DNA of 64,000 nucleotides from Solen grandis (lineage: Eukaryota > Mollusca > Bivalvia > Adapedonta > Solenidae): positions 41,655,226-41,719,225 of the forward strand of contig CM037782.1 in NCBI GenBank assembly GCA_021229015.1, given 5' to 3'. The notes under the pieces are model-generated. The model worked only from the letters and a program-made list of their open reading frames with translations. It was not told the origin of the DNA and did no database searches. The number at the start of each line of letters is the position of its first letter. Within the stretch, counting starts at the first letter, position 1. The position numbers and the translations under genes are program-made. Positions 63,663 through 64,000 of this stretch are shown piece after piece.

Positions 63663-64000
63663 GTCATGAACAAAAAGGTTACTTTCATTTGGCTATGGTT
63701 TCGGTTTAGAGTTGAGAATTTATGCCCTAATAAGAATAGTACAAACTTTGCCTGTTTCTGCACGGCTCTGAAAACATCACTATGTACAGTAAGTGAAAAG
63801 ACTCAAAGTGCTCTTATCATTTTAACTAACTTCCTTTAAGGTTGATATGCAAATTTAAAACCATGCTTAATGTTGTCAGTGAAGTACAGTATTGTGTTGT
63901 ACGTCCAATGTCTGCCCTATAGGCGCTCTATAATAGTCTGTGCACTGTACAGCATTAATCTTCCACCTAAATATAAAAAACAAATCGTAAAGTTTTAAAG
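63663..64000. other. Noncoding end of window
   Basis: No supported gene or repeat. If 62265-63662 is a 5' LTR, this would be its leader, but no primer binding site is evident. Confidence 0.4.

Noticed and set aside
63636..63839. 67-residue frame near the window end
   Set aside because: Starts inside the candidate LTR end and has no known motif.
1..64000. A host gene with exons hidden among the repeats
   Set aside because: I looked for splice-flanked conserved exons and recognisable host domains and saw none. Short unrecognised exons cannot be excluded without transcript data.

Overview
This window is animal nuclear DNA, most likely from a bivalve or other mollusc. It is AT-rich, and it carries many diverged non-LTR retrotransposons with mollusc-style protein sequences, tRNA-derived SINEs, palindromic miniature elements, satellites, and an interspersed repeat (opening with a hairpin on AGGGCC/GGCCCT) that I recognise as typical of bivalve genomes. 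A 100-N assembly gap lies at 32778-32877. I find no convincing host gene, tRNA, rRNA or CRISPR array. Nearly every long reading frame is a piece of a retroelement, almost all of it broken by stops, frameshifts or truncation. My labels nLTR-A to nLTR-K are local names only.

Layout. 1-2222: Ty3/gypsy fragment in which integrase lies upstream of reverse transcriptase (Gmr1-like order). 2.2-4.6 kb: diverged noncoding repeats. 4654-12864: plus-strand nLTR-A, interrupted by a near-complete minus-strand nLTR-B (5791-10166, 7-bp target duplication) and by a short 3' fragment, nLTR-C. 12865-21792: a second gypsy element with two 210-bp LTRs about 97.6% identical, a paraneoplastic-Ma-like gag, protease, RT, RNase H and integrase, all decayed. 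21.8-31 kb: a palindromic MITE-like element, a SINE, 70-bp and 86-bp tandem repeats, six copies of a ~450-bp satellite rich in TGACGTCA, and a 1.8-kb palindrome with 712-bp arms. 31-34.6 kb: sparse sequence, the assembly gap and a retroelement C-terminal relic. 34.6-42.2 kb: nLTR-D, nLTR-E (perfect 8-bp target duplication), a CR1/L2-like nLTR-F, a SINE and nLTR-G. 42.2-52.5 kb: one interspersed repeat (R) split by a ~9.8-kb block holding minus-strand nLTR-H, with the best RT frame in the window (768 aa), and nLTR-I. 52.6-56 kb: SINE, second MITE-like element, a 1.06-kb bivalve-type repeat inserted next to it, and nLTR-J. 56.3-61.6 kb: plus-strand nLTR-K, whose 3' coding end is duplicated around a fragment of that bivalve-type repeat. 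62.3-63.7 kb: a possible LTR with 126-bp internal repeats.

How the parts work together. The non-LTR elements encode ORF1 (coiled coil plus RRM-like RNA-binding domain) and ORF2 (AP-type endonuclease, reverse transcriptase, C-terminal zinc-finger-like motif), the machinery for target-primed reverse transcription. The most notable pattern is that in nLTR-H, nLTR-K and nLTR-B the endonuclease domain follows ORF1 in the same reading frame, separated by one stop codon and with no ATG between, while in nLTR-I the junction is fully open. This suggests that ORF2 is made by stop-codon readthrough or as a fusion. Several insertions can be ordered in time by nesting, and empty/filled site pairs inside the window define exact element boundaries.
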